Positions 9,566 through 17,998 of a DNA stretch of 39,560 nucleotides are shown one piece after another. Numbering within the stretch: the first letter of the stretch is position 1; the number at the start of each line of letters is the position of its first letter. Under the pieces are notes generated by a model that saw only the letters and a program-made list of their open reading frames with translations, was not told where the DNA came from and did not search any database. A program made the translations under genes and the position numbers. The stretch is from Rhizobium sp. Q54 (GTDB lineage: Bacteria; Pseudomonadota; Alphaproteobacteria; ATCC43930; CGMCC-115725): NCBI GenBank assembly GCA_945861155.1, contig CAMATN010000035.1:1-39560 (forward strand). The letters run 5' to 3'.

Positions 9566-11028
9566 CTGCGCTGACCCCCGATTTGTGCGTGATCGGCGCC
9601 GGTTCGGGCGGGCTCGCGGTCGCGGCCGGCGCGGTGCAGATGGGGGCAAGCGTCGTCCTTGTCGAGCGCGGCCGGATGGGCGGCGATTGCCTCAATTACG
9701 GTTGCGTGCCGTCGAAATCGCTGCTGGCCGCGGCCAAGCTCGCGCATGCCTGGCGCCGCGGCGGCGAATTCGGCCTGGTTTACGCGCCGCCGCAAATCGA
9801 TTTCGCCGCGGTCGGCGACAGCGTCGAGCGGGTCATCGCGCGGCTCGCTCCAACCGACTCGGCGGAGCGCTTCGAGCGGCTCGGCGTGCGGGTCATCGCG
9901 GCCGAGGCGCGCTTTCTTGACCCGCGCACGGTGCGCGCCACCCCCACCCTTCCCTCCCCCGCAAGCGGGGGAGGGTCAGGGAGGGGGGTAAGCACCGGCG
10001 ACATGCTGATCCGGCCGCGCCGCTTTGTGATCGCGTCAGGCTCGGCGCCGTTCACGCCACCGATCCCGGGCGTCGACGGCGTGCCGTTCTTTACCAACGA
10101 GACCGTGTTCGCCAACCGCGTCTTGCCCGAGCATCTGGTGGTGATCGGCGGCGGCCCGATCGGGGTGGAGTTGGCGCAGGCCCATCGCCGGCTCGGCGCC
10201 GCGGTCACGATCATCGATGCCGGGCCGCTTCTGCCGCGCGACGACCCGGAACTGGTCGCGCTGCTCGCGGCGCGGCTGGTAGAGGACGGCATCGTATTGA
10301 AGACCGGCGTAGCGGTTGCCGCCGCCGCGCAAGTCGGGACCGCCATCGCCGTGACCCTCGCCACCGGCGAGCGGGTCGAGGGATCGCATTTGCTGATAGC
10401 CGCCGGACGGCGGCCTGCCCTCGCCGCCCTCGATCTCGCCGCCGCCGGGATCGACGCCAACTCGGCGGGTATCGTCGTCAATTCGCGGCTGCGCACGACC
10501 AACCGTCGCGCCTATGCGATCGGCGACGCGGCCGGCGGCCCGCAATTCACCCATGTCGCGCTCTATCACGCCGGGATCGTGATCCGCAACACGCTGTTCC
10601 GATTGCCGTCGCGGGTCGATTACCGGGCGCTGCCGTGGGTCACCTACACCGATCCCGAGCTTGCCCAGGTCGGGATCAGCGAGGCCGCGGCGCGCGAGAC
10701 AGGGCCGGTTCGCGTGCTGCGCTGGCCTTTCGCCGACAACGACCGCGCCCATACCGAGCGCGACAATTCGGGCGAGGTCAAAATCGTCGTGTCCCGCCGC
10801 GGGCGCATTCTGGGCGTGACGATCCTCGGGGCGGGGGCGGGCGATCTGATCCTGCCCTGGGCGCTGGCGATCTCGCAGCGGCTCAAGATCGGCGCGATGG
10901 CGAATTTGATCATGCCGTACCCAAGCCGGGGCGACGCCGGCAAACGCGCCGCCGCCAGCTTCTACACGCCGACCCTGTTCGGCCCGTGGACCCGCCGCCT
11001 CGTCCGCCTGCTCGCACGCTTCGGCTAG
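9562..11028 (+). CDS. FAD-dependent pyridine nucleotide-disulfide oxidoreductase (mercuric reductase-like)
   Basis: This 488-residue flavoenzyme is of the glutathione reductase/mercuric reductase class. Seen: the FAD-binding GAGSGG (12-17), redox cysteines C43 and C48 in GGDCLNYGCVPSKSLL, VIASGSAPFTPPIPG, the NAD(P)-binding GGGPIGVELA, and AYAIGDAAGG near the flavin. The C-terminal His-Glu pair of classical members is absent (MPYPSRGD instead). There is no HMA domain and no terminal Cys-Cys, so it is not a true MerA. Residues 127-142 (TPTLPSPASGGGSGRG) are encoded by a palindromic repeat element inserted in frame between two core segments. The GTG start overlaps the TVP38 stop as GTGA. The substrate is unknown. 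Confidence 0.9.
   Translation: MTALTPDLCVIGAGSGGLAVAAGAVQMGASVVLVERGRMGGDCLNYGCVPSKSLLAAAKLAHAWRRGGEFGLVYAPPQIDFAAVGDSVERVIARLAPTDSAERFERLGVRVIAAEARFLDPRTVRATPTLPSPASGGGSGRGVSTGDMLIRPRRFVIASGSAPFTPPIPGVDGVPFFTNETVFANRVLPEHLVVIGGGPIGVELAQAHRRLGAAVTIIDAGPLLPRDDPELVALLAARLVEDGIVLKTGVAVAAAAQVGTAIAVTLATGERVEGSHLLIAAGRRPALAALDLAAAGIDANSAGIVVNSRLRTTNRRAYAIGDAAGGPQFTHVALYHAGIVIRNTLFRLPSRVDYRALPWVTYTDPELAQVGISEAAARETGPVRVLRWPFADNDRAHTERDNSGEVKIVVSRRGRILGVTILGAGAGDLILPWALAISQRLKIGAMANLIMPYPSRGDAGKRAAASFYTPTLFGPWTRRLVRLLARFG
9941..9987. repeat. Palindromic element inside the oxidoreductase coding region (copy 1)
   Basis: A 47-bp G/C-rich element has an inner perfect stem CCCTCCCCCGC / GCGGGGGAGGG at 9952-9962 and 9965-9975, and outer imperfect arms. 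It matches 15051-15097 at 44 of 47 bases. It adds about 16 residues to the host protein without shifting frame or adding a stop. Confidence 0.88.
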
Positions 11029-11054
11029 TTTCACTCGACAAGCCGGTGAGGTCC

Positions 11055-12305
11055 CTAATCGAGGGTCAGGGTCAGGGCTTTCAGATAGGCGCTCTCGGGC
11101 AATGACGGGTGCACCGGGTGATCGGGGCTGGCGCCGGTGCTGCGCAGGATGCGGGCGCCGCGTCCGGCATCGGCGAGGCCGTGCCGGACCGCCTCGGTGA
11201 ATTCCGCCGCGCCGACATTGTGCGAGCACGAGGCCATGAACAAAAAGCCGGAAGGCGCGGTCAGCTGGGCCGCGAGCCGGGCAAGCTTGCGGTAGCCGCG
11301 CAACGCCGCCCCGACCTCGCGCTTCGCGCGGGCGAACGGCGGCGGGTCGGCGACCACGATGTCGAAGCGCTCGCCGGCAGCGCCGAGCGCCGCCGCCTCG
11401 CTGAAAACGTCGCCGCGGCGGAATTCGCAGCGTTCGGCGACCCCGTTGCGCCGCGCCGCATTGGCCGCGAGCGCGAGAGCGGGTGCGGAACGGTCGATGC
11501 CGAGCACCGAGCGGGCGCCCTTATGCGCGGCGGCGACGGCAAACCCGCCGCTGTAGCAATAAAGGTCGAGCACCCGCGCGCCGGCCGCGATGCCGGCAAT
11601 AAAAGCGCGGTTGTCGCGCTGGTCGAAGAACCAGCCGGTCTTCTGGCCGGCGAGCACATCGGCCTCGAACATCGTGCCGTTTTCCTCGAGCGTTACCGGT
11701 CCGGCGACGGCGCCGCGCGCGACCCGGGTCTCGATCGGCAAGCCTTCAAGGGTTCGCGCCGCGCTGTCATTGCGCAGCACGATCGCTTGTGGTGACAGCA
11801 GGGCGCGCAGCGCGTCGAGCAGCGCCGGTTCGAGACGATCCATGCCGGCGGTGTTGGCCTCGACCACAATGACCCCGCCGAAGCGGTCGATCGCCAGACC
11901 GGGCAGGCCGTCCGCCTCGGCGTGGACGAGCCGGTAATAGGGTGCATCGTACAGCCGCTCGCGCAGCCGCAACGCCCGCTCGATCCGGCGCGCGAAAAAA
12001 CGCTGGCCGATCGCCCGGCTGACATCGCGATCGAGGAGGCGGGCGGCGATCAAGGTGTGCGGGTTGAACATCGCGACCCCGAACGCGCGTGCGTCGGCGC
12101 GGCGCAAGGTGACGAGCGTTCCGGGCATCAGCGCCTTCGCCGCCGCGTCCATCGCGATTTCGTTCGAATAGATCCACGGGTGGCCGCCCTCGGCGCGGCG
12201 ATGCGCGCCGGGCAGCAGCATGATTTGCGGCCGCGTCGCCGGATCGTCGGCTGGTTCGGTGTTGCCGGGCGCCTCGTCGACGGTCGCGAGTTCCGACACG
12301 GGCAT
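11055..12305 (-). CDS. rlmI: RlmI-type class I SAM-dependent rRNA methyltransferase
   Basis: This 416-residue protein has an N-terminal PUA-like domain (GAHRRAEGGHPWIYSNEI, then VTLRRADARAFGVAMFNPHTLIAARLL) and a C-terminal Rossmann methyltransferase. The SAM loop is VLDLYCYSGGFAVAAA, the acidic ribose ligand is in VLGIDRS, and the catalytic-type motif is VADPPPFARAK. SCSHN follows at the usual place. E. coli RlmI methylates C5 of a 23S rRNA cytosine; the same target is likely but unproven. The start is uncertain: ATG at 12305 has AGGAG very close to it, and an in-frame TTG at 12320 is possible. It is convergent with the oxidoreductase gene, with 26 bp between and no terminator seen. Confidence 0.87.
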   Translation of the reverse strand: MPVSELATVDEAPGNTEPADDPATRPQIMLLPGAHRRAEGGHPWIYSNEIAMDAAAKALMPGTLVTLRRADARAFGVAMFNPHTLIAARLLDRDVSRAIGQRFFARRIERALRLRERLYDAPYYRLVHAEADGLPGLAIDRFGGVIVVEANTAGMDRLEPALLDALRALLSPQAIVLRNDSAARTLEGLPIETRVARGAVAGPVTLEENGTMFEADVLAGQKTGWFFDQRDNRAFIAGIAAGARVLDLYCYSGGFAVAAAHKGARSVLGIDRSAPALALAANAARRNGVAERCEFRRGDVFSEAAALGAAGERFDIVVADPPPFARAKREVGAALRGYRKLARLAAQLTAPSGFLFMASCSHNVGAAEFTEAVRHGLADAGRGARILRSTGASPDHPVHPSLPESAYLKALTLTLD

Positions 12306-12422
12306 TCTCCTGCTGGACAAAAAAAGCGGTGGTCATTCCGGGACGCGACGCTGCGGGCTGTCCCCGTGATGACAGTTAGCGTGATGACAGGCTTAGATTG
12401 GGATTGCCGGCGCGACGCGCAA

Positions 12423-12451
12423 TTGACACCCCGCGGGTGCGTCTGTAGCGT
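12423..12451 (+). promoter_or_regulatory. Probable sigma-70-type promoter of the ffh operon
   Basis: TTGACA at 12423-12428, a 17-bp spacer, and TAGCGT at 12446-12451. Transcription from it would give a leader of about 90 bases before the ffh ATG. Spacing is ideal; the -10 element is weak. The call is by eye. Confidence 0.5.
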
Positions 12452-12549
12452 CGGCGCGTAATTCCTCCCGATCTCGGGGAGTCGGCTGGCCCGCGAGTGT
12501 CGCGCGCCGGCCCTCACGTCATTGCGGGTGACCGGAATGTCCGCCAGCC

Positions 12550-13935
12550 ATGTTTGACACCCTCAGCGACCGCCTCAACGACGTGTTCGACCGCCTGCGC
12601 CGGCGGGGCGCGCTCGGCGAGGACGATGTCACCGCCGCTTTGCGCGAGATCCGCGTGGCGCTGCTCGAAGCCGATGTCGCGCTGCCGGTGGTGCGCGATT
12701 TCGTCGCCGCGGTGCGCGAGAAAGCGCTCGGCCAGGAGGTGCTGCGTTCGGTCACGCCGGGCCAGATGGTCGTCAAGATCGTGCACGACCACCTCGTCGA
12801 GGTGCTCGGCGGGGCCGCGCCCTCCGGCCGTGCTGTGGACGGCATCGGTGGCCTCGACCTCAACGCGGCGGCGCCGGTCGCGGTCATGCTGGTCGGGTTG
12901 CAGGGTTCGGGCAAGACGACGACCGCCGCCAAGATCGCCCTGCGCCTGAAGAATCGCGAGCGCAAGAAAGTGCTGATGGCGTCCCTCGACGTGCAGCGCC
13001 CGGCCGCGCAGGAGCAGCTCGCCCAGCTCGGCCGCCAGATCGGCGTCGCGACCTTGCCGGTCGTTGCCGGCGAGCGCCCGGTCGCGATCACCCTGCGCGC
13101 CCTGCAAACGGGGCGCAGCGAAGGCTACGACGTGGTGCTGCTCGACACCGCCGGCCGGCTGCACGTCAACGAGGAGCTGATGCTCGAAGTCGCCGCGGTG
13201 CGCGAGGCGGCCAACCCGCACCAGACCTTGTTGGTCGTCGACGCGATGACCGGCCAGGACGCGGTCAATGTCGCCAAGGCGTTCGGCGAGCGCGCTGGCG
13301 TCACCGGGATCGTCTTGACCCGGGTCGACGGCGACGCGCGCGGCGGCGCCGCGCTGTCGATGCGCGCGGTCACTGGGAAACCGATCGTGCTGATCGGGAC
13401 CGGCGAGAAGGTCGACGCGCTCGAAGCCTTTCACCCCGAGCGCGTCGCCGGGCGCATTCTCGGCATGGGCGACGTTGTCAGCCTGGTCGAGAAGGCGGCC
13501 GAAACCTCCGACCAGGAGGAGGCCGAAAAACTCGCCGCCAAGATGCAGAAAGGCGAATTCGACCTCGACGATCTGGCCGGGCAGCTGCGCCAGATCCGCC
13601 GGATGGGCGGCATGACCGGCATGCTCGGCATGCTGCCCGGGGTCGGCAAGATCAAGAAGCAGCTCGCCGGCGCCAATATCGACGAGACCATCATCAAGCG
13701 TCAGGAGGCGATCATCGCCTCGATGACCAAATCCGAGCGGCGCAACCCGAAGCTGCTGAACGGCTCGCGCCGGCGCCGCATCGCTACCGGGTCGGGCACC
13801 ACGGTCCCCGAAATCAACCGGCTCTTGAAGCAGTATCAGGACATGGCCGGGATGATGAAGAAGATGAAAAAGCTCGGCCAGAAGGGGCTGATGCGGCACG
13901 GTCTGTCGGCGCTGATGCCGAGCGGGTTTCGGTAG
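12550..13935 (+). CDS. ffh: Signal recognition particle protein Ffh
   Basis: This 461-residue SRP54 GTPase binds 4.5S RNA and nascent membrane-protein signal sequences and delivers ribosomes to FtsY. The N domain includes the helix ending ALLEADVALPVVRDF. In the G domain, the P-loop is GLQGSGKTTTAAKIAL, G3 is LLDTAGR and G4 is TRVDGDARGG, where most species have TKLDGDARGG. The Met-rich M domain includes RRMGGMTGMLGMLPG, the RNA-binding ERRNPKLLNGSRRRRIATGSG and QDMAGMMKKMKKLG. Length is normal. It heads the conserved ffh-rpsP-rimM-trmD-rplS cluster. Confidence 0.97.
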   Translation: MFDTLSDRLNDVFDRLRRRGALGEDDVTAALREIRVALLEADVALPVVRDFVAAVREKALGQEVLRSVTPGQMVVKIVHDHLVEVLGGAAPSGRAVDGIGGLDLNAAAPVAVMLVGLQGSGKTTTAAKIALRLKNRERKKVLMASLDVQRPAAQEQLAQLGRQIGVATLPVVAGERPVAITLRALQTGRSEGYDVVLLDTAGRLHVNEELMLEVAAVREAANPHQTLLVVDAMTGQDAVNVAKAFGERAGVTGIVLTRVDGDARGGAALSMRAVTGKPIVLIGTGEKVDALEAFHPERVAGRILGMGDVVSLVEKAAETSDQEEAEKLAAKMQKGEFDLDDLAGQLRQIRRMGGMTGMLGMLPGVGKIKKQLAGANIDETIIKRQEAIIASMTKSERRNPKLLNGSRRRRIATGSGTTVPEINRLLKQYQDMAGMMKKMKKLGQKGLMRHGLSALMPSGFR

Positions 13936-13953
13936 GATCTGGTGTTTTTCCAC

Positions 13954-14035
13954 TGTCATCCCGGCGAACGCCGGGATCCATCCGTCCACACCTCGATCGG
14001 TGGAGAAATGGGTCCCGGCTTTCGCCGGGACGACA
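13954..14035. repeat. Intergenic palindrome, family A (second copy)
   Basis: Arms at 13954-13981 and 14008-14035 are imperfect complements with the same 26-bp spacing as the copy at 138-219 and nearly the same arm sequence. The spacers differ. It fills most of the 123-bp gap between ffh and rpsP, so it would be transcribed as a stable hairpin within the operon. Confidence 0.85.
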
Positions 14036-14058
14036 AAGTTGTTGTTGAGAGGTAACCG

Positions 14059-14412
14059 ATGTCGTTGAAGATCCGGCTCGCCCGCGGCGGCGCCAAGAAA
14101 CGGCCGTTCTATTCGATCGTCGTCGCCGATGCGCGCAGCCCGCGCGACGGGCGGTTCATCGAGAAGCTCGGCACCTACAACCCGATGCTGGAGCGCGACC
14201 ATGCCGACCGGGTGACGTTGAAGGAAGAACGCATCAGGCATTGGCTCGGGGTCGGCGCGCAACCGACCGATCGGGTCGCCAAGTTCCTTGGCAATGCCGG
14301 TCTTGTCGAGAAGCGCGTATTCCGCGAAACGCCGTTCAAATCGACCCCGAAAGCGAAGGCTCAGGAACGCGCCAAAGCGGCCGAGGACGCCGCCGCGGCG
14401 GCTCGCGGCTAG
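14059..14412 (+). CDS. rpsP: 30S ribosomal protein S16
   Basis: This 117-residue small-subunit protein acts early in assembly around 16S rRNA helices at the base of the body. The N-terminal [20 protein letters not shown], then [17 protein letters not shown] and [21 protein letters not shown] are hallmark S16 segments. After about residue 90 there is an Ala/Lys-rich tail, usual in alphaproteobacteria. AGAGGTAACCG precedes the ATG. It lies between ffh and rimM in the conserved order. Confidence 0.97.
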   Translation: MSLKIRLARGGAKKRPFYSIVVADARSPRDGRFIEKLGTYNPMLERDHADRVTLKEERIRHWLGVGAQPTDRVAKFLGNAGLVEKRVFRETPFKSTPKAKAQERAKAAEDAAAAARG

Positions 14413-14469
14413 GTCGGGGCGCAGCGCGATCGGGCCGGCGTAATCGGGCCGGCGAAATTGGGACGGGCG

Positions 14470-15180
14470 ATGAGCGCGTTGGACAAGCGGGTCTGCGTTG
14501 GCGTTGTGACCGGCGCGCAGGGCGTGCGCGGCGCGGTGCGGGTCAAGAGCTTCACCGCCGAGCCCGCCGACGTTGCGCGCTATGGTCCGCTCGAAGACGA
14601 GAGCGGCGAGCGGCAGTTTGCGTTGCGGCTCGTCGGCAGCGCGAAGGGCGTCGTGATCGCGCAGCTGTCGGGGATCGACGATCGCGACCGCGCCGAGGCG
14701 CTGCGCGGGCTGCGCCTCTATCTGCCGCGAGCGGCGCTGCCGCCCGCCGCCGAGGATGAATATTACCACGCCGATTTGATCGGCCTCGCCGCGACGCTGG
14801 CCGATGGTACGCCGCTCGGGCAGGTGTGCGCGGTCTATGATTTCGGCGCCGGCGACACGCTTGAGATCGAGCGGCCGCAGGGCCCGTCGGTCATCGTGCC
14901 GTTTACCCGCGCTGTCGTGCCGGTCGTCGATCTCGCGGCCGGCCGGCTGGTGGTCGATCCTCCGCCCGGCCTCGTCGACCCGCCGCCGCAGGCCCCACCG
15001 CGCCGCCGGCGCCCCCTCCCCAACCCCCCGTCTGACCCTCCCCCGCTCAGCCCCCACCCTTCCCTCCCCCGCAGCCGGGGGAGGGTTAGGGAGGGGGCGG
15101 GGGAGGGAGAAGTGGGTGCCGAGGGGGGGAGCGTTAGGGCGGGCGCCGCCGCTGAGGATGCAGCGGAGCCTTCGTCATGA
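14470..15180 (+). CDS. rimM: Ribosome maturation factor RimM with repeat-derived C-terminal tail
   Basis: RimM binds S19 and helps mature the 30S head. The core is present: [20 protein letters not shown] at the start, then the junction [12 protein letters not shown] (98-106), with the PRC-type domain [21 protein letters not shown] and [20 protein letters not shown] ending near 168. About 68 further residues follow, rich in Pro, Arg and Gly. Part of this tail (about 194-209) is encoded by the palindromic element at 15051-15097. Usual family length is about 170-180, so the tail is extra. The ATG at 14470 fits the family start. The stop overlaps trmD as ATGA. Confidence 0.93.
   Translation: MSALDKRVCVGVVTGAQGVRGAVRVKSFTAEPADVARYGPLEDESGERQFALRLVGSAKGVVIAQLSGIDDRDRAEALRGLRLYLPRAALPPAAEDEYYHADLIGLAATLADGTPLGQVCAVYDFGAGDTLEIERPQGPSVIVPFTRAVVPVVDLAAGRLVVDPPPGLVDPPPQAPPRRRRPLPNPPSDPPPLSPHPSLPRSRGRVREGAGEGEVGAEGGSVRAGAAAEDAAEPSS
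15051..15097. repeat. Palindromic element inside rimM (copy 2)
   Basis: This 47-bp element matches 9941-9987 at 44 positions. Here it is read in a different frame (codon position 3 at its first base, against position 2 in the oxidoreductase) and encodes part of the RimM tail. A related C-rich stretch directly upstream (15011-15050) looks like a degraded half copy. Confidence 0.87.
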
Positions 15181-15896
15181 GCTGGCGCGCGACGGTGCTG
15201 ACGATCTTTCCGGAAATGCTGCCCGGGCCGCTGGCCTATTCGCTGGCGGGCAAGGCATTGCAAGCCGGGATCTGGCGGCTCGAAACGGTGGACATCCGCG
15301 GCTTCGCGCGCGATAAACATCGTTCGGTGGACGATGCGCCGTTTGGCGGCGGGCCGGGGATGGTGATGCGGCCCGACGTGCTCGATGCGGCGATTGCCGG
15401 CGCCGGCGGGACCGGACCGTTGCTGCTGCTGTCGCCGCGCGGGCGGCCGCTCGATCAGGGACGCGTGCAGGCACTCGCCGCCGGGTCGGGCGCGACGTTG
15501 GTCTGCGGGCGCTTCGAAGGCGTCGACGAGCGGTTGATCGAGGCGCGGTCGATCGAGGAGGTCAGCCTCGGCGATTTCGTTCTGTCCGGCGGCGAGCCGG
15601 CGGCGATCGCGCTGATCGACGCCTGCGTTCGGCTGTTGCCCGGCGTCGTCGGTTGCACGGACACACTGGCGGAGGAAAGTTTCGCCGAGGGGCTGCTCGA
15701 ATACCCGCACTACACCAGGCCGCAGATGTGGCAGGAGCGGGCGGTTCCCGATGTGCTGGTATCGGGCGATCACCAGCGAATCCGCAAGTGGCGTCGGGCG
15801 GAAGCGGAGCGTTTGACCCGGGAGCGCCGTCCCGATTTGTGGCGCCGCCGCGAGGCCGGTCAGGCCGAGGCGGCGAGGCAAGAGGTAGAGAGATGA
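15177..15896 (+). CDS. trmD: tRNA (guanine-N1)-methyltransferase TrmD
   Basis: This 239-residue SPOUT-class enzyme makes m1G37 in tRNAs and prevents +1 frameshifting. Key segments: [22 protein letters not shown] at the start (quoted in part), [57 protein letters not shown] (the knot that binds SAM, read in part) and [13 protein letters not shown]. The ATG overlaps the rimM stop and the TGA overlaps the rplS start, so all three genes are translationally coupled. Confidence 0.97.
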   Translation: MSWRATVLTIFPEMLPGPLAYSLAGKALQAGIWRLETVDIRGFARDKHRSVDDAPFGGGPGMVMRPDVLDAAIAGAGGTGPLLLLSPRGRPLDQGRVQALAAGSGATLVCGRFEGVDERLIEARSIEEVSLGDFVLSGGEPAAIALIDACVRLLPGVVGCTDTLAEESFAEGLLEYPHYTRPQMWQERAVPDVLVSGDHQRIRKWRRAEAERLTRERRPDLWRRREAGQAEAARQEVER

Positions 15897-16300
15897 ATCT
15901 AGTTCAGCAGATCGAAGCCGAGCAGGTCACCAAGCTAACCGCCGTTCGCGGGGTGCCGCCGTTTCAGCCCGGCGACACAGTGAAGGTCAGCCTGCGCGTC
16001 GTCGAGGGCGAGCGCGAGCGAATTCAGGCGTTCGAGGGTGTCTGCATCGCCCGCCGCAATGCCGGGATCAACTCGAACTTCACGCTGCGCAAGATTTCCT
16101 ATGGCGAGGGGGTGGAACGCGTCTTTCCGCTTCATTCGCCGCGCATTACCGCGATCGAGGTCGTCCGCCGCGGCGCGGTGCGCCGGGCAAAGCTCTATTA
16201 TCTGCGCGGCCTGCGCGGCAAGAAGGCCCGGATCGCCGAGCGCGGCCGCGAAGACACTCGTCGCGAGCGGGCCATCGCTGCGGCGCCGGCCGAAGCATAG
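15893..16300 (+). CDS. rplS: 50S ribosomal protein L19
   Basis: This 135-residue large-subunit protein lies near the 30S-50S interface. It begins [15 protein letters not shown] and continues [31 protein letters not shown] (shortened), [21 protein letters not shown] and [18 protein letters not shown], all diagnostic. The C-terminal 15 or so residues are an added Arg/Ala tail. AGAGGTAGAGAG precedes the ATG, which overlaps the trmD stop. Longer in-frame upstream readings lie inside trmD and are not real. Confidence 0.97.
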   Translation: MNLVQQIEAEQVTKLTAVRGVPPFQPGDTVKVSLRVVEGERERIQAFEGVCIARRNAGINSNFTLRKISYGEGVERVFPLHSPRITAIEVVRRGAVRRAKLYYLRGLRGKKARIAERGREDTRRERAIAAAPAEA

Positions 16301-16302
16301 GC

Positions 16303-16320
16303 TGGGCCCCAACAAGGGCC
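16303..16320 (+). other. Small hairpin between rplS and leuC
   Basis: GGGCCC arms surround a six-base CAACAA loop just after the rplS stop, followed by GATGAGTTTT. It may weaken read-through from the ribosomal operon into leuC, but the T-run is short and displaced, so it is not a clear terminator. Confidence 0.35.
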
Positions 16321-16346
16321 CGATGAGTTTTGATTGGAGCACACGC

Positions 16347-17753
16347 ATGGCGCAACCGCGTACCTTGTTCGATAAGATTTGGGATAGTCATGTGATCGCC
16401 TCGCAAGGCGAGGGCACCTACCTGATCTATATCGATCTGCACCTGATCCACGAGGTCACGACGCCGCAAGCCTTCGAGGGCTTGAAGCTCGCCGGCCGCA
16501 AGGTGCGCCGGCCCGACGCCACGATGGCGGTCGCCGACCACAACATCCCGACAACCAATCGCGGCGCCGGTATCGACGAGCCGGAATCGAAGCTGCAGGT
16601 CGACACGCTCGAACGCAACGTGCGCGAGTTCGGCGTGCCGTATTTCCCGATCGACAGCATCGACCAGGGCATCGTCCACATCATCGGCCCCGAGCAGGGG
16701 CTGAGCCAGCCCGGCATGACGATCGTCTGCGGCGACAGCCACACCGCGACGCACGGCGCGATGGGCGCGCTCGCCTTCGGCATCGGCACCTCGGAAGTAG
16801 AGCATGTGCTGGCGACCCAGACGCTGAGCCAGGCGCACGCGAAAAACATGCTGGTCGAGGTCAATGGCGGGCTCGGCGCCGGGGTCAGCCCGAAGGACGT
16901 GATCCTCGCGATCATCGGCCAGATCGGCACCGCCGGCGGCACCGGCCACATCATCGAATTCGCCGGCAGCACGTTCCGCGCGATGTCGATGGAAGGCCGC
17001 ATGACGGTGTGCAACATGACGGTAGAGGCCGGCGCCCGCGCCGGTCTGATCGCGCCGGACGAGACCACCTTTGCCTATGTCAAGGGCCGGCCCTACGCGC
17101 CGAAGGGCGCGGCCTGGGAGCAGGCGCTCGCCTATTGGCGCACTCTGCCGTCGGATTCCGGCGCGAATTACGACAAGAAGGCCGCGCTCGACGCCTCGAC
17201 GATCGCCCCGCACGTCACCTGGGGCACCAATCCGGAACAGACCCTGCCGATCACCGGCCGGGTGCCCGACCCCGCGAATGTCGAGGACCCGATGAAACGG
17301 GCGGCGATGGAGCGGGCGCTGCAATACATGCAGCTGATTCCGAACACGCCGCTGGTCGAGATCCCGGTGCAGCGCGTCTTTATCGGCTCCTGCACCAACA
17401 GCCGCATCGAGGATTTGCGCGCCGCCGCGGCGATCGCCCGGGGCCGCCATGTCGCGGCCGGGGTGCAGGCGCTGGTCGTGCCGGGCTCGGGCCTGGTCAA
17501 GCATCAGGCCGAGCAGGAAGGGCTCGACCGCATCTTCCTCGAAGCCGGCTTCGAATGGCGCGAGCCCGGCTGCTCGAACTGCATGTCGATGAACAACGAC
17601 CGGGCCGAGAACGAAGAGCGCATCGCCTCGACCTCGAACCGCAATTTCGAGGGCCGCCAGGGCAAAAACGCCAAGACTCATCTGGTCGGCCCGGCCATGG
17701 CCGCCGCCGCCGCAATCACCGGCCACCTTACGGACGTGCGCGATTTGGGGTGA
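16347..17753 (+). CDS. leuC: 3-isopropylmalate dehydratase large subunit
   Basis: With LeuD this enzyme isomerises 2-isopropylmalate to 3-isopropylmalate in leucine synthesis. The 468 residues include [32 protein letters not shown] (in part), the Fe-S ligand cysteine in FIGSCTNSR and the Cys pair in GCSNCMSMN, which together bind the [4Fe-4S] cluster. The start at [13 protein letters not shown] is chosen because GGAG lies 7 bases upstream; an in-frame ATG at 16323 would add 8 residues. leuD is separated from it by two unrelated small genes. Confidence 0.97.
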   Translation: MAQPRTLFDKIWDSHVIASQGEGTYLIYIDLHLIHEVTTPQAFEGLKLAGRKVRRPDATMAVADHNIPTTNRGAGIDEPESKLQVDTLERNVREFGVPYFPIDSIDQGIVHIIGPEQGLSQPGMTIVCGDSHTATHGAMGALAFGIGTSEVEHVLATQTLSQAHAKNMLVEVNGGLGAGVSPKDVILAIIGQIGTAGGTGHIIEFAGSTFRAMSMEGRMTVCNMTVEAGARAGLIAPDETTFAYVKGRPYAPKGAAWEQALAYWRTLPSDSGANYDKKAALDASTIAPHVTWGTNPEQTLPITGRVPDPANVEDPMKRAAMERALQYMQLIPNTPLVEIPVQRVFIGSCTNSRIEDLRAAAAIARGRHVAAGVQALVVPGSGLVKHQAEQEGLDRIFLEAGFEWREPGCSNCMSMNNDRAENEERIASTSNRNFEGRQGKNAKTHLVGPAMAAAAAITGHLTDVRDLG

Positions 17754-17788
17754 CCGGTCGCCGTAGGTGAGTTTCCTGCCGGTGTAAG

Positions 17789-17998
17789 ATGGCATCAAAT
17801 ATAGAGACAATATTGATCACGCAGGCGGTTCTCGCGCTCTCCAAATCGGTGAGGGAGACACAACAAGCACTCCTTTTGCTGACGCCACCGGAAAGCGATG
17901 AATTCGAAAAGCATTTAGATGTCTCTATCGCGGCGATGGCCCTTTGTTTTGAGCATCTCCAGAATCTCGTAGATCTCATCGACAAGGGCCATGGCTGA
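17789..17998 (+). CDS. Small hypothetical protein between leuC and leuD
   Basis: A 69-residue, predicted mainly helical, soluble protein (MASNIETILITQAVLALSKS; then ETQQALLLLTPPESDEFEKH; ending HLQNLVDLIDKGHG). No family is recognised. The heptad-like Leu/Ile pattern suggests helix packing. It overlaps the next gene by 8 bases and lies 35 bp after leuC, with no strong ribosome site. Base composition looks less G/C-rich than its neighbours. It may work with the membrane protein that follows. Confidence 0.6.
   Translation: MASNIETILITQAVLALSKSVRETQQALLLLTPPESDEFEKHLDVSIAAMALCFEHLQNLVDLIDKGHG

Noticed and set aside
9562-11028. Mercuric reductase MerA
   Set aside because: No HMA domain, no C-terminal Cys-Cys and no mer genes nearby; only the general enzyme class is supported.
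12321-12549. 4.5S RNA or tRNA gene before ffh
   Set aside because: No cloverleaf or SRP RNA tetraloop pattern was recognised; only repeat fragments and a promoter-like site were seen.
12514-15057. Very long open frame on the minus strand opposite ffh, rpsP and rimM
   Set aside because: It is antisense to three well-recognised genes and its translation has no family features; long antisense frames are expected at this G/C content.
16146-17810. Long minus-strand frame opposite leuC
   Set aside because: Antisense shadow of leuC with biased composition and no motifs.
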